A stretch of 64,000 nucleotides of DNA, taken from Coniferiporia sulphurascens (taxonomy: Eukaryota; Basidiomycota; Agaricomycetes; Hymenochaetales; Hymenochaetaceae). The translations under genes and the position numbers were made by a program. The stretch covers positions 1,054,001-1,118,000 of the forward strand of contig NBBA01000001.1 of NCBI GenBank assembly GCA_002794785.1, given 5' to 3'. Positions 20,671 through 31,322 of the stretch are shown here, piece by piece; position 1 is the stretch's first letter; each line of letters begins with the position of its first letter. Below the pieces are notes generated by a model, which had not been told where the DNA came from, ran no database searches, and saw only the letters and a program-made list of their open reading frames with translations.

Positions 20671-23600
20671 ATGAAAGTCACATTCCTCCAACATAATGCA
20701 CAGCGCTCCCAAGGGAATATGGAGTCTGTGCTCAATGCCGCACATCCCGCTACCGTCATCCTGGTTCAGGAACCGGCGTGGTACAAAGTCGGTGCCACAC
20801 CTTCCCTCCTGTCTCCTTCAGGGGATGCAGTTTTATCTACCACATCCCATCCTGACTATGTTCTGATTTTGCCCCCTCTTGCAGGCCTGAACTCTGTACC
20901 ACCACCAGGCATCTGCATGTACTTACATAAGTCGCTTAGTCCCTCAATATATCGGCTCGATGCCTCTTTATCACCGTCGCCTGATATCCTTACAGTCCAT
21001 ATTCTTGGTGAGAGCCCCTTTACCATCACCAATGTCTACAATCGCAGCACAGCTGGCGCTACCCAGACCACCATTGCAGCTCTTGACTCCATCCTCTTCA
21101 GGATGCTGGCAGAAGCTCTTTGGCTTGTGGGCGGGGATTTTAACATCCACCACTCTTCGTGGAGCCTCGCACGTCGGCCAGCTGCTACCTACCCTCAGGA
21201 CTTTGCGGACTGGATCGCCACAGCCTCCTTAACTCGCATTGGGGAAGACTTTACGGTCACGCATCGCCCCCCCTGCTCTCAAACCGGCATTCAATCCGGG
21301 ACCATTGATCTTACTATGGTATCCCCTGCGCTCCTCGAGTTCCACCCTGAGGATTCGTGGGCTATTGATTGGCGCACTCCTTCCTCCTCGGACCATGGGG
21401 TTATCACATGGACCTTGGATTTCACACTGGCAGACATCCCTCCACCCCAACCTCGGATTAACCCCGACAAAGAGGCGGAGTGGCTCCTCGCCCTGACCCC
21501 ACTGGCGGGGCTGCATGGCAGCTCCCCAATACAACACCAGCTGAGTTAGACCGGAAGGCACAAGCCCTCCTGGACGCAGTTAGGTCCACAACCGCAGCGC
21601 TTGCCCCTGTCCCCCGGGAGACGGGGAAGGGGAAGCGAACGAGTTGGTGGAATGCTGAGTGCCAGAGGCACCTTGATGCCCTACGGACCGCCCCCCCCGA
21701 GGAGCGGGCTATACTCCAGCGAAGGTCCCAGTCGATCTTCCACACCGCGAAACGCTCTTTCTTCGACACGTTCACAGAGAACATTACCCCGGATCGCATC
21801 TGGGATACTGTCTGCTGGACCCATGGCGCCCATAAAGCCCCCATGCCGTCTCTTAACGTTCCTGGAGGAACCGCCCACACCCCCATCCAGAAAGCTGATG
21901 CTTTTCTGGCACAATACTTTACGGCCCCATCCACCCGGCTCTCGCCCCCGGACCTTGGCCGCCCACACCCCAATGCCCTCCTGCATGATGCCCCCTTCAC
22001 TTTGACGGAATTGCAGGAGGCCATCAGTAACACATCCAATTCGTCGGCACCAGGGCTCTCCAGGCTCGGGTACCGCCCCCTTAAGTGGGTGCACTGCCTG
22101 TGGCCCAGGGAACTACTGCAGCTGTATAACCAATGCTGGAAGGTGGGTCACCACCCCCAGTGCTGGCATATGGCCAAAGTAGTTATGCTCTGGAAGCCTG
22201 GCAAGAAGGATGGATCCGCGCTTAAATCGTACTGCCCGATCACCCTCGAAGAGACTATGGGGAAGCTTCTCGAGAAAATGGCAGCAGCTCGATTCCAATA
22301 TTGGGGGAGATGTGGTGCTCTCCCGGCCAATCAGTATGGCAGGCGGCAACGTTCGGGCATACTTAACGCCACCAGGTCCCTAGTAGAAGACATCGAGGGC
22401 GCATGGGCTTCGGGCCAGGTACTATCTGCCCTTGCGGTAGACGTATCGGGTTTCTTCCCATCCGTCCGATATGATGACCTCGAACAGGCCCTGCTTACCA
22501 AAGCTATCCCAGTAGAAGCAAGGAAGTGGGCCATGTCTTTTGTTTCTGATCAACACATCCAGCTCTCCTTTGATGGCTACATTGGTGATACATGCACGGT
22601 TCCAAACCTCGAGGTCCCCCAAGGCTCCCCAGTTTTGCCCATCCTGGCGGAGCTTTTTGCAAGCTCACTCCTCCTCCTGTGCGACGATGTCCCTGGCCAA
22701 TCAGTCAAGGCTTATGTCAATGACCACCTACTCACAGCCATAGGCCTATCACCAGCCGCCAATGCCTTAGTGCTGGCACGCCTGTATTCACGGATCTCTG
22801 ATGCCACACACACCCTGGGGCTGTCCCTTGATGCGGACAAAACTGAACTCATGCACTTCTCGTGCCGACTCCGGGATAGCACCCAGTTGGCCCAAGGATG
22901 CACCCTCACTGAGAGGGGCTGGACATGGGTTGTCCTCCCCTCTCTCCCACTTAGGTGGCTAGGCATCTGGTTTGATCCAGGCCTACGCTTCACAGAACAC
23001 ATTTGACGCATGTGCAATAAGGCACATTCTATCACCGGGGCTTTGTCCATTATTGGCAACTCCATGCGAGGCATGTCCCCCCTGCACCGCCGACGCCTTG
23101 TCATCGGCTGCGTCGTGCCCACACTTATGTGGGGAGCGACTCTCTGGTTCACCAACCAGAAACAGAAGGCTAAACTCCAATCCATGCAGGTGGTCCTTAA
23201 CCAGGCCTGCCACCACATCCTGGGCGCCTTCCGAACTACGCCCTCCATCTATCTCACTCATGCCACCGGCATCCCCCCTATCGGGGTACTGGTCCAGCGT
23301 CTCGTGGACAGGGCGGCTGTGACCATGCTTAAGCAGGGACACCGCCCCACTCTCAAGCCCAGGCCCGTCAACAGGGCCCACCTCACGTGTGTGTCAGACT
23401 ACCCCGCCAGGTCCCTTCCTCAGGGACCCGTCGAGACAGCCCCCGTCATCCCGCCACCACCGTGGCAGAAGCCTCCGGACCGCCTCCTTTTGCGCCTCTC
23501 CCCAGTCTCACGACAGGCCGACGCTATGCAGGCTCGCCTCGATGCACACTCCAGTGTCCTACGCTCTGTAGCGGTGGGCCACACAGGGGTAGTGTATTGC

Positions 23601-24473
23601 GTGGGAGTCAGGAAAGGACACCCTCCCGGCCCCTTCCGGGGGGGGGCGGCTGTAACGGTTTTTAGCCCCTCCCTACCCCCCCACTCTACCTCTTGGTCGG
23701 TGGGCGGGTTCCTGCACCATTTTGACGCCAGCATCCTGGCCCTCGAAAGAGGGGCACAGGAAGCCCTCATGCTTACACAGAACCCTGGTATTACAATGGT
23801 GTACCTGTGCACCATGGCACACTTTGTCACCTCTGAGGTCATGAAGTTTCACAAGCCCCGGAATATGCACGCACAACTCAAGCATATCCGCACCAACCTC
23901 TCCCTTGCTCTCTCCATCCGGCCGGACCTCCGTATTATCCTCACTGACTTTCCCCGGGATTTCTGGGCGGAAGGGTGGCGATCCACGGAGCCTGCCACAA
24001 TCAGAGTCGCCCACAATTCCGGTTTCTTCGGGCATTCTGCCCGACACCTCTGCTACCTCACCACTCTGGCGATGAGGAGGGATGGCAGGAGTCGATCATG
24101 TCTTTGACACAGGGTCGCTCCCGGTCATCCTTCCTTGTAGGACCTCCCAGACCCAAGCCTACAGGGCTTATGATCACCACCGACCATATGTCGGCAGTTC
24201 CACAGGGCAGCAGGCACCCAGTGCATTTGTGGTCACCCTTGACAAATGCAGGAGCATCTGCTCCTCCACTGCCCGCTAACATGTGAGGTGTACCTCTGTG
24301 TCTTTCGCAAATACCCTGACCACCCCCCCACCTTGGAGGAGGAGTGGCTAGGTAACCAGGATGGAATTTACTATTTAGCTAATTTCCTACTTCTCACCCC
24401 AGCCTTTACACAGGCCTTTCTCGACCCGGGGCTTATTCTTTCCCCTGCCACCCGTGCTGCCCTCCTCATTTAA
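20671..24473 (+). pseudogene. LINE-B ORF2: endonuclease / reverse transcriptase / RNase H, inactivated
   Basis: ATG 20671 overlaps the ORF1 stop. The EEP nuclease shows TFLQHNAQRS, LVQEPAW, GGDFNIHHSSWSL, TIDLTMVSP and SSDHGV. A frameshift near 21.5 kb leads to the reverse transcriptase, which runs to a TGA at 23004-23006 (relatives have Arg-Arg-Met-Cys there). The catalytic YVDD-type motif reads AYVNDHLL, an Asp to Asn change. SYCPITLEE has Cys where Arg is usual and QGSPVLPIL deviates from QGSPLSPIL. The RNase H region (23.5-24.3 kb) is frame-shifted. The last open part ends at 24473. Many changes fit C-to-T decay. Confidence 0.88.
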
Positions 24474-24660
24474 TTTTTGGTGGACTGGCTTTAGCACGCA
24501 CCCCTTCTGCCTGGACTTTCCCTGGCCTGGTGGCCGCTCTTTCCGGCGACTCATTCCCGTCGAACACCCTCAGTAGTTAGTAGCGTGATAAAACCCCCTT
24601 TGGGGATTAGTACCCAACCCAACCCGAACAGGTCTAGTAGTGTAGGAGAGTAGCTAGAAA

Positions 24661-24680
24661 GCGCTGCCTAAAGGCAGCGC
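24661..24680 (+). other. 3' terminal hairpin of LINE-B
   Basis: GCGCTGCC-TAAA-GGCAGCGC, a perfect 8-bp stem with a 4-nt loop, about 50 nt from the element end. Some LINEs need a 3' stem-loop for their reverse transcriptase to recognise the RNA. That role is inferred here. Confidence 0.6.
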
Positions 24681-24706
24681 ACTTGTCTTATTAGACTGAC
24701 GTGCTC

Positions 24707-24730
24707 AATAAATGCATTTCTCTCTCTCTC
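24707..24730 (+). terminator. LINE-B poly(A)-signal-like AATAAA and (TC)n tail
   Basis: AATAAA at 24707-24712 is followed by GCATTTC and a TC repeat that ends exactly at the target duplication. There is no A-tail. Confidence 0.55.
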
Positions 24731-24745
24731 TACTTGTAGGCGCTC
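24731..24745. repeat. 15-bp target duplication of LINE-B (3' side)
   Basis: TACTTGTAGGCGCTC, one mismatch to 17137-17151. Confidence 0.85.
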
Positions 24746-25375
24746 GAAGCCGAGACTGGTTAGACTGGTTATGTGATCAACGGACTGCCTCTATAAAAGC
24801 CTCTTTCCCCGGACCTTCGGAGATCCGTGTCCCCGAGCAGCAAGCTACATGCGATGTGGTCCACAGTTTTCTGGAATATCGTCCATAGCCATCGCGAGGA
24901 CAAGCCGACGTTAATGCTAACGACGAGTTCTTGGAGACTGACTCCGGCGCATCATTCAGACTTTGTTCGTCAACTGATCTCGATATTGGCTATTGACCAA
25001 CAGTATGTAAATAACTCGCGTTCATCGAAGGCAATGGCCCCTGCCCCACACATTCTCCTGTCTTCGTCCATGGACAAGTGTTCTACGGAGGTCATCACCC
25101 TCATCGTCGAGTGCGCATGCGCCAGCGACCCTGGGAAAACGGCGCGCAATCTAAGCTTGGTATCCAAATACGAGCCGCTTGAGTTCCGCGCGCTCGTAGT
25201 AGCTGGTCCGGAACGGCTCAGAAAGACACCGTGAACGCGCTTTGTATACGTGTATTCAAAGCACGTCTTCCGACCCTGGGGGATTCTGGAGAAGTAACTA
25301 ATCAGTACGAGGTGATGTTGGCTGAGTGGATGGGGAGAATTCGAATATCGTAGACGCTGTAAGGCAGTGCACTGC
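24746..25375 (+). pseudogene. F-box-like family member 3 with internal deletion, plus its promoter region
   Basis: The upstream stretch carries a TATAAAA (24792-24798) and closely matches 32479-32591 joined to 39289-39511, upstream of the intact gene at 39512. The coding part starts at ATG 25071 (MDKCSTEVITLIVECAC). It has lost 15 bp in frame (the FRSIA-equivalent). At RKT it then jumps directly to sequence equivalent to codon 327 of the intact paralog. The missing part corresponds to about 805 bp of 39512-40621 (39685-40489) and both break edges carry GAC. The frame is lost after the junction and stops at 25231-25233, but the homologous tail (AACCCGTTC-like to TCGTAG) is visible to about 25360. 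Confidence 0.85.
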
Positions 25376-26361
25376 TGGCCGATGAAACGGATAGATCCTG
25401 GCAGAAATTAAATGCATCTCGACTTTCTAGTGGACTGGGCACAAATCACTCGGTTTTTCGCAGCTAGAGATGATTCCATGAGCTGGTGAAAGATTTTTAA
25501 ACTCGCGGAACATCGATTACGTGATGTCTCTGGTGCGAACGTTGGTCCAAAAATGGAATTGTTAACACAGCCATCCGTGGCTTGCTAGTTACCAGCAGTT
25601 CTTCCAGGATTTCTGCCTTGCTACGTGCTCGCTTAATCGGGTTTCGGACGCGTCGACGCTCCTGACTCCAAGAAACGAGGGCCCAACCGAAAGTACTGAA
25701 AATGTCCTTCTGGTCATGTTTATGGAGGCAACCGAAACGTTTCAGATCTTGCATGTATTGGCTGTATGGCGGAGGAGGATGATAGGATATACAGTAGCGT
25801 GCCCTTGTTTGATTTGCCTTGTCTGCCTGCTTTGCCTGCAATCTGGTCAATTCGGTGTCCTTCGCTCATACAGCGGCATAATGAACGTACTTTTCCTTTC
25901 GTCCTCACTAAATCGCGTCTGTCCGGAATGCTTCCTCCGTCATTCCCCATGTTGTTAATAAAAGAGTAGCTGATAATGGTAGTGGTAGTTTTAGGTCAAG
26001 ACTTGAATTCACGGCTTAAACTCGATTGCGTGACTAAGGTCTCCGAGAACAGCATTCGGCGAATTCCGCGTATGCCTCGGAAGATGCCCCAAGCGGATTC
26101 TTACTGAGGATGTGCGCTGACAAACTTGGGTTTTACTTTTAGATACGCCGACTCGTTAATGTTATAAAAGAACGCTCCGACGCCAGTTCAGCAATTTGTA
26201 TCCTACACGAAGTCACTACTAACCGTCGAAGCTTTTAAATACCCGGATATTAATCCTCTCCACATACGTACTTGCTACAGACTTACAACATCACCGATGT
26301 TAACCCGGTGAAGGAAAGAAAAATCGGCAAATCCAAAACATACCGCACACCTGGGCTTAAT
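25376..26361. other. intergenic; no gene recognised
   Basis: A minus-strand frame of 117 codons (25850-25497) and short plus frames overlap each other and show no motif. The stretch lies downstream of the F-box pseudogene and past the stop of the minus-strand DUF6533-type gene. Confidence 0.45.
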
Positions 26362-27947
26362 CTATGCAAACAGTATTTCGCTTGTACTTTCAATTCGATA
26401 ACTCGTGCCTCCATTGACCCCCCTTTCAGCAGCTTCGCTCAGATGGACCAACAGTCGACAACCTATAATACAGGGAAAGGTTGCGGATAAAAGCAAGAAC
26501 TCCACGATGTTGGTAGCCGAGTTGAAGACGTCTCGTTGATCCATCCAGAAAAAGGCTATATTGGCCGCGGTGCACACCATTATCCTGTAAATTGTTCTCA
26601 ACCATAGCAGAAACTAAGCCCCAATGTGAAAATATTTACAGAACGAAGTAGAGGACCTGATCTTGTACGAGCACTTTTATGAGGCTGATACCACCGAGCC
26701 CGGTTGATGTTCGCCAGAAATCGGCGGCCTTGTAGAGGGCCAGAACCATCAAGAGGAGCTCGAATGCAAACGGGGCTGTCCTGCCACGAGGTGAGCATAA
26801 ATCTATTCGGAATTCTTGGATGCAAACCAGTAAGTAGTCTCAAGCACAGGGGAGACTTCGCTGTTTCCAGAGCAGAATGAAAATCCTGCTGCCCCTACTG
26901 TGGATACTAAATCACCGTCAACTTACAGCCTAGCTTACCTGCAGTAGAAATTCACTTACAATCTTGCATTACCGTTGCGCTTATTATGATTCCTAGCATA
27001 CAAGCCGATTCCACAGCAAATATGACCCTAAGACAAAATGCCAGTTTCTTCGCTAAATGGTCTCGGTTATAGTAATGAAGTTATAATACTTAAATTGAGG
27101 CAAACCCACGTACGTTCGGACCATAATGCAAGGACCCTCATCAGGAGAATATCTATGACAACTCCATCAGTCAGAACAGTTTATGCAAGTCCGGAAAGGA
27201 GATCAGTACAGTCAATCAGAACGATAGTCATCCAGTCTGATCCAGTTTACGGTTAGTTTTACCTTTACAAAAAAGAGAAGGTCCTCACCTCCCACGTTCT
27301 CTGCCCAAGTAGAGAAATTGCCTATATTTATGTTAGTACATGTACACGATGAAGAAGGGACTGAAATCCCTCTTACACCTAGGACGTCGCAAAGACGTTT
27401 AAGACGGTGTTACGAGAATAAAAGCGATCCACCTACAGCTCTAGGGTGGTGTGGGGGGAATATCCTAGGTGTACATCAGTAATTCTAATCACCATCCAAA
27501 CCTGTGCGAAGCAGCGAACTCACCCGTTATTCCTGATAATACAGCGAAAATTCCTATGTATCGGTTCTAAGGAAATATTTTACGATCGCTCGATCATCAG
27601 TGGCCCCATATACGGAGGCATCAGACGTGGTTTTAACTTACGAGAAAGTAGACTATGCTTGCAGTCTTGCGAGGTGCACTCTTTGTGACCGCAAGTTGCA
27701 CGGGGTTAATGGTAAGGTAGTTCAAGCTGCAAGGGCAGTACTCACCCAGAAATACTTAACCTGGATCGCCAAGGGAGATATGATTAATAGAGAAACCAGT
27801 GAATGCTGAGAATTAGGGTACCTCTTTATCAAATGTGGTGACTGTAAACAACACATTGAGAGATGTATCGGATGTTTCATTTTAGCAACGGACTCAACTG
27901 GTGTCGTAGCAGATAACGGTGGTGGCTGCGACTTCGACGAAGGTGAC
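26362..27947 (-). CDS. DUF6533-type multipass membrane protein, at least 11 exons
   Basis: No long frame exists, but short exons join in phase: (start unresolved)-27899, 27841-27822, 27760-27746, 27680-27642, 27566-27524, 27321-27289, 27152-27110, 27027-26960, 26897-26828, 26780-26640 and 26584-26362 (stop). Each intron has GT...AG ends; that before 27321 has TACTAAC. The protein shows the fungal DUF6533 pattern: FVEVAATTVICYDT, FDKEVKYFW, FLNRYIGIF, ILLMRVLALWSERT, APFAFELLLMVLALYKA, LVQDQVLYF and a tail with CRLLVHLSEAAERGVN. Hydrophobic segments imply several membrane spans. This family is abundant in Agaricomycetes and its function is unknown. The first exon probably starts within the inverted-repeat arm. 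A further exon could hide in the 202-bp or 136-bp introns. Confidence 0.72.
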
Positions 27948-28207
27948 TCTTAAAATCTACACACGTTGTGGTAGATGATGAGGTGCAGTGGTGAGAGTGA
28001 GGCAAAGGTGAGTTATCAGCGTAAACCAATGTATTTCATGGTAGAGACCAGCTCTCCTTATATACATCTACCGTGAGCTACATATACTATAACTATCATA
28101 GCTCCTATTTGTATGGCATTGTTGTTGCGTTATCGTTCACTTAGTAAGGTGGTTGTTCATATGACCACGTACTATATTTATATTGTTTGTTATATTTATT
28201 TAATAGT
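27947..28207. repeat. inverted repeat, left arm (261 bp)
   Basis: Highly similar to the reverse complement of 29146-29408. Read outward (minus strand) it contains AATAAATATAAC at the inner end, then TATATAAGG (about 28065-28057), then the sequence leading into the DUF6533-type gene. Confidence 0.88.
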
Positions 28208-29145
28208 GACATCCCCATAGAAGATGATAAAGGGCGGAAGTTCAGTGTCACTGATGGGTTCGACATTGGATCGGATCGAAAGCATTTTGTCTTAAGCAGC
28301 CTGGGGGTAACAGAGTATATGGTATGTGTATGGCCGAGTCGAGGCGGAAACACTGGCAGATAGGTCAGCCAGAACCATCCAACGCTTTTGTATTTATCCT
28401 CCAAGTTGATCAGAATTACATCGAAATATGAGGCTTATGGTACCGTTCATTGCCATTGTATGATCATATATAAATACATAACAGTACCATGCCAACTGAT
28501 GGTCATTGACAGCCTTCTGATACAAGTGGAGCTGATCGCCTCCGCTTCCATCCTAGCAGTGGATAAAGGGATAGCCACCAGTACTTACCTGGTCTAATTA
28601 TCTTTTGATTCGCCAGGATGCAGCGACGACCGATTACTGGCCCGGTGTAATATGCCCAACCGCGAGAAAGCATTCCTTTTTCTGCTATCTCTTTGGTCGA
28701 CCAATTAGTCAATGTCTTGATTTCAGATTACTGACGTTACACTCACCGTATGTCGGCATCTATTGCGGATAAGTTACTATGCAAGCATTCGTCAGTATCC
28801 TAGCAGAACTGTAAAAGGACGAACTTCCAACGAAGTTCTCATCATCATCATCATCAAGTTTCATCTTCAGGTCTAACAGAAGCCTATTCTTATCCATAAG
28901 GGCTAGTAAGAGTTAGGCAAGTTTTTGATTCACCGACATGTTTGACTGAGGCGAAAATGCAGGCATGATCGAAGCCATGAGTCAAGATCGCACTTACCGG
29001 ATCATGTACACATGCCGTAGACAATACTACCAGTTAAGGCTATTAAAAGACTTCGAAGTGAAAAATACAACATGGGGAGTTCGAATCGACCAACGCTCTC
29101 CTGTTAGGCCGTTGCGTGAGATTAGCCACAGTGTGAACACGAACG
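28208..29145. other. spacer between inverted repeats with possible short intron-containing genes
   Basis: On the minus strand an ATG near 28902 opens a frame with an Asp run (LKMKLDDDDDENF). Further open blocks follow (NWSTKEIAEKGMLSRGWAYY, then a GTAAGT donor near 28588), ending at a stop that overlaps AATAAA at the left arm. On the plus strand a frame from 28965 (MSQDRTYRIMYTC) ends at 29156, inside the right arm. Both would be transcribed outward. I do not recognise either product, and the exon limits are uncertain. Confidence 0.35.
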
Positions 29146-29408
29146 GCTACTATTGAATAAATATAACGAACGATATAAAAATAGTACGTGGTCATATGAA
29201 CAACCACCTTACTAAGTGAATGATAACGCAACGATAACGCCATACAATACAGGAGCTGGATAGTTATAGTAGTACTAGCCCACGGAACGTGTATATAAGG
29301 GGAGCTGGTCTCGCCCTAGAAATACATCGGTTTATGCTGATAACCCACCTTGCCTGAACCTCACCACTGCACCTCAATATCTACCACAACGTGCGTAGAC
29401 TTTAAGAG
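29146..29408. repeat. inverted repeat, right arm (263 bp)
   Basis: Partner of 27947-28207. On the plus strand it has AATAAATATAAC, then TATATAAGG (about 29291-29299), pointing outward to 29.4 kb. Confidence 0.88.
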
Positions 29409-30055
29409 CTACACTGAGAACATTGAGCATAGTTGGTGCGAGAAGAATGTTGCGAGCCAGTATTGGACTGGGAAGACTGACGACCAATGTGGGTGGGGTC
29501 ACGGTTCAACCTTGCAAGCTCACCCAAGCGCAGTCGCGGACTACAATATCATAGTTCAAATCCGAAATTGCACAAGCTCTATGCCTTATGAACGAGCACA
29601 TGCGGTGCTAATAGAGTATTTGAGTTTCCACCAGCAACCGTTCGGGGTAATGAAGACATACCAACAAGCAAATAAAAGTGGATCCGAAATTAGGCAGAAT
29701 AGACAGTATACTATGTTATCGTTTCGGGTCTATAACGCAGTACTACTGGCGCGATAAGACCAACTTTGGAAATGCTGGGACCAACGGGACCCTGTCGGAG
29801 TTTGAAGTTTATTTTATCCGAGTCGGTCCATTAATATTCCTCAGGATTAAAGCGACTCCGAGATATGGCAGGACATTGCACAGATGCAAATTACTTCCAA
29901 AGTACGAGCAGTTCCTGTGTCCCTCTGATGAACCCTTAGTCTGCTTACTCAATGCCCTAAGTGATGGTCGGCAATGCGGAAGCGATTGGGCGAAGGAGCT
30001 GAACGTTCTTGTACACCATACAATCAAGCAATTAATGATAGACTTCAGGTCGTAA
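29409..30055 (+). other. unrecognised open frames downstream of the right arm
   Basis: A plus-strand frame runs from the arm to 29757 (contains SYTENIEHSWCEKNVASQYW) and an overlapping one from about 29678 to 30055 (contains EVYFIRVGPLIFLRIKATPR). Together they could be one gene with an intron near 29.7 kb, driven by the TATA-like motif in the arm. Neither frame has a clear ATG in context. No family is recognised, and the DUF6533 pattern is not seen here. Confidence 0.3.
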
Positions 30056-30236
30056 TAGGTAAGTGCATAAAAGGACACATGATTGCACAGCAGCCGAACG
30101 ACATGGTTATTATGATATTAATATCGTTACCACGGCCCAATAACGTTACGTTGTTGTGTTCTACTTATAGTAAGCTCTATCAAAGTCAGCCTTGGGCCTT
30201 TACTCCTGTCCGTTCAAGACTCTTTCAACCTCATCC

Positions 30237-31322
30237 ATGGACAAGTGTTCCACAGATACTATATCTCTCATCGTCGAGCACGCCTGTGCCAGCGACCCTG
30301 GAAAGACGGCACGCAGCCTGGGTCTGGTGTCAAAGTACTTCCGTGCACTCGCGGAGCCACTCGAGTTTCGCGCGCTCGTGATAGCAGGTCCAGAACAACT
30401 CAAAAGAACGATTGTTGGAATAGAGAAGGCACGATTGTCCCGATCTTCGGACGGATTGGGCAGGGTCAGAGTCAATGTCCGGCACATATTCATTCACGAT
30501 TTGAAGCTGGAACACGCGTTGGCGATAGACAATGACCCCCCACTGGCAGACTCGACGGATCAATTCTGGGAGACACCCACCGGCAGAAGAGCTTTCACTT
30601 ACTATCGCAATGAGGTTGCCGCATTCTGGAAGTCCGTCACCGCTCTCATCCACAGTGTGAGCACGACGCTCGTGATGCTCGCGGTGATTCAACGGAAAAC
30701 GTATGCGTGGGACCGGAGCGAGGAGTCATTATTTTCGGATGATGTTATCAGTGAAGCACTACGCACTTTGTCTGGGGCGCATCTACCGCGGCTCGAATCT
30801 CTTACTTTGAAGAATATCTCGAAATACGGGTCATACAGAACGGACGATTATTGTTTCATCCCCCCGACGCTACCTTCGTTACAAAGACTTTGCGTCATTG
30901 GGAAACCAGCTCACGAAATAGGCGAACATAAAGAAGCTTATCTTCACCCGCTCCTCGTAAGAATGCACTCACGATTTGGTAACCTTACCCACCTGGTTCT
31001 TCGCAACGTCGGAACCTTCGATATCACTACACTCGCGAGCGTACTTTCCGGTACACAGTTGGCCTTCACGCGCATCGAGGATTACTGCTTACCCGGGAAA
31101 TTAGTCTCCGTAGTACTTCAGCAAGGCGTTGTGCCACGGTTTCGACACGACAACGAACGCATACGGTACATGAGGGAAATAAGCGAGTTTGTTAATATCG
31201 TAAATGGGCTTTGCATACGTGGACTAGAGGCGCATCTTCCGACCCCGAGAGAACCTGAAGGAAATGCTTTGTCCGAGACGCTGTTGGCTGAGTGGGCGGA
31301 GCGGGCACTTGTACATTGGTAA
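30237..31322 (+). CDS. F-box-like family member 4 (361 aa, intact)
   Basis: ATG 30237 begins MDKCSTDTISLIVEHAC and aligns with all paralogs; the frame is open upstream to 30192, but no paralog supports that extension. The F-box-like core SLGLVSKYFRALAEPLEFR is followed by PEQLKRTIVGIEKARL, and later Leu-rich segments (LPRLESLTLKNI, LPSLQRLCVIG, LTHLVLRNVG). It is intronless. The sister copy is 15577-16656, similar in protein and in both flanks. The expected role is as a substrate adaptor of an SCF-type ubiquitin ligase, an inference from the N-terminal pattern only. Confidence 0.75.
   Translation: MDKCSTDTISLIVEHACASDPGKTARSLGLVSKYFRALAEPLEFRALVIAGPEQLKRTIVGIEKARLSRSSDGLGRVRVNVRHIFIHDLKLEHALAIDNDPPLADSTDQFWETPTGRRAFTYYRNEVAAFWKSVTALIHSVSTTLVMLAVIQRKTYAWDRSEESLFSDDVISEALRTLSGAHLPRLESLTLKNISKYGSYRTDDYCFIPPTLPSLQRLCVIGKPAHEIGEHKEAYLHPLLVRMHSRFGNLTHLVLRNVGTFDITTLASVLSGTQLAFTRIEDYCLPGKLVSVVLQQGVVPRFRHDNERIRYMREISEFVNIVNGLCIRGLEAHLPTPREPEGNALSETLLAEWAERALVHW

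Larger units (their letters stand above)
17289..20674 (+). pseudogene. LINE-B ORF1: gag-like zinc-knuckle protein, split by an LTR-type element
   Basis: The 5' part (17289-17628) is Pro/Gly/Ala-rich and ends at ...RCEPTRS, where the nested element begins. Removing the element and one copy of GTCCC restores the frame, which runs through TPHSLQEIWWL into the long 3' part (ATG 19166 is internal). The protein ends with CCHC-type knuckles CAHCSALGHTETGC, CAFCTRPHKSTEH and CPNCGNGHHTASPDC. It stops at 20674, overlapping the ORF2 ATG as ATGA. The knuckle layout matches that of LINE-A ORF1. The true start could lie upstream of 17289. Confidence 0.8.
17152..24730 (+). mobile_element. LINE-B, full-length but decayed non-LTR retrotransposon with nested insertion
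   Basis: The element runs on the plus strand between 15-bp target duplications. After removing the nested LTR-type element (17629-19104 and one TSD) it measures about 6.1 kb. It encodes ORF1 (gag-like, zinc knuckles) and ORF2 (EEP endonuclease, reverse transcriptase, RNase H remnants). Its base composition is much more GC-rich than LINE-A, and the proteins are distinct. The 3' end lacks poly(A): it has a perfect hairpin, AATAAA, then (TC)n. ORF2 has frameshifts, a CGA to TGA stop and a catalytic Asp to Asn change, so it is inactive. Confidence 0.9.

Noticed and set aside
19166..20674. LINE-B ORF1 beginning at ATG 19166
   Set aside because: Removing the nested element shows that the frame continues upstream to at least 17289.
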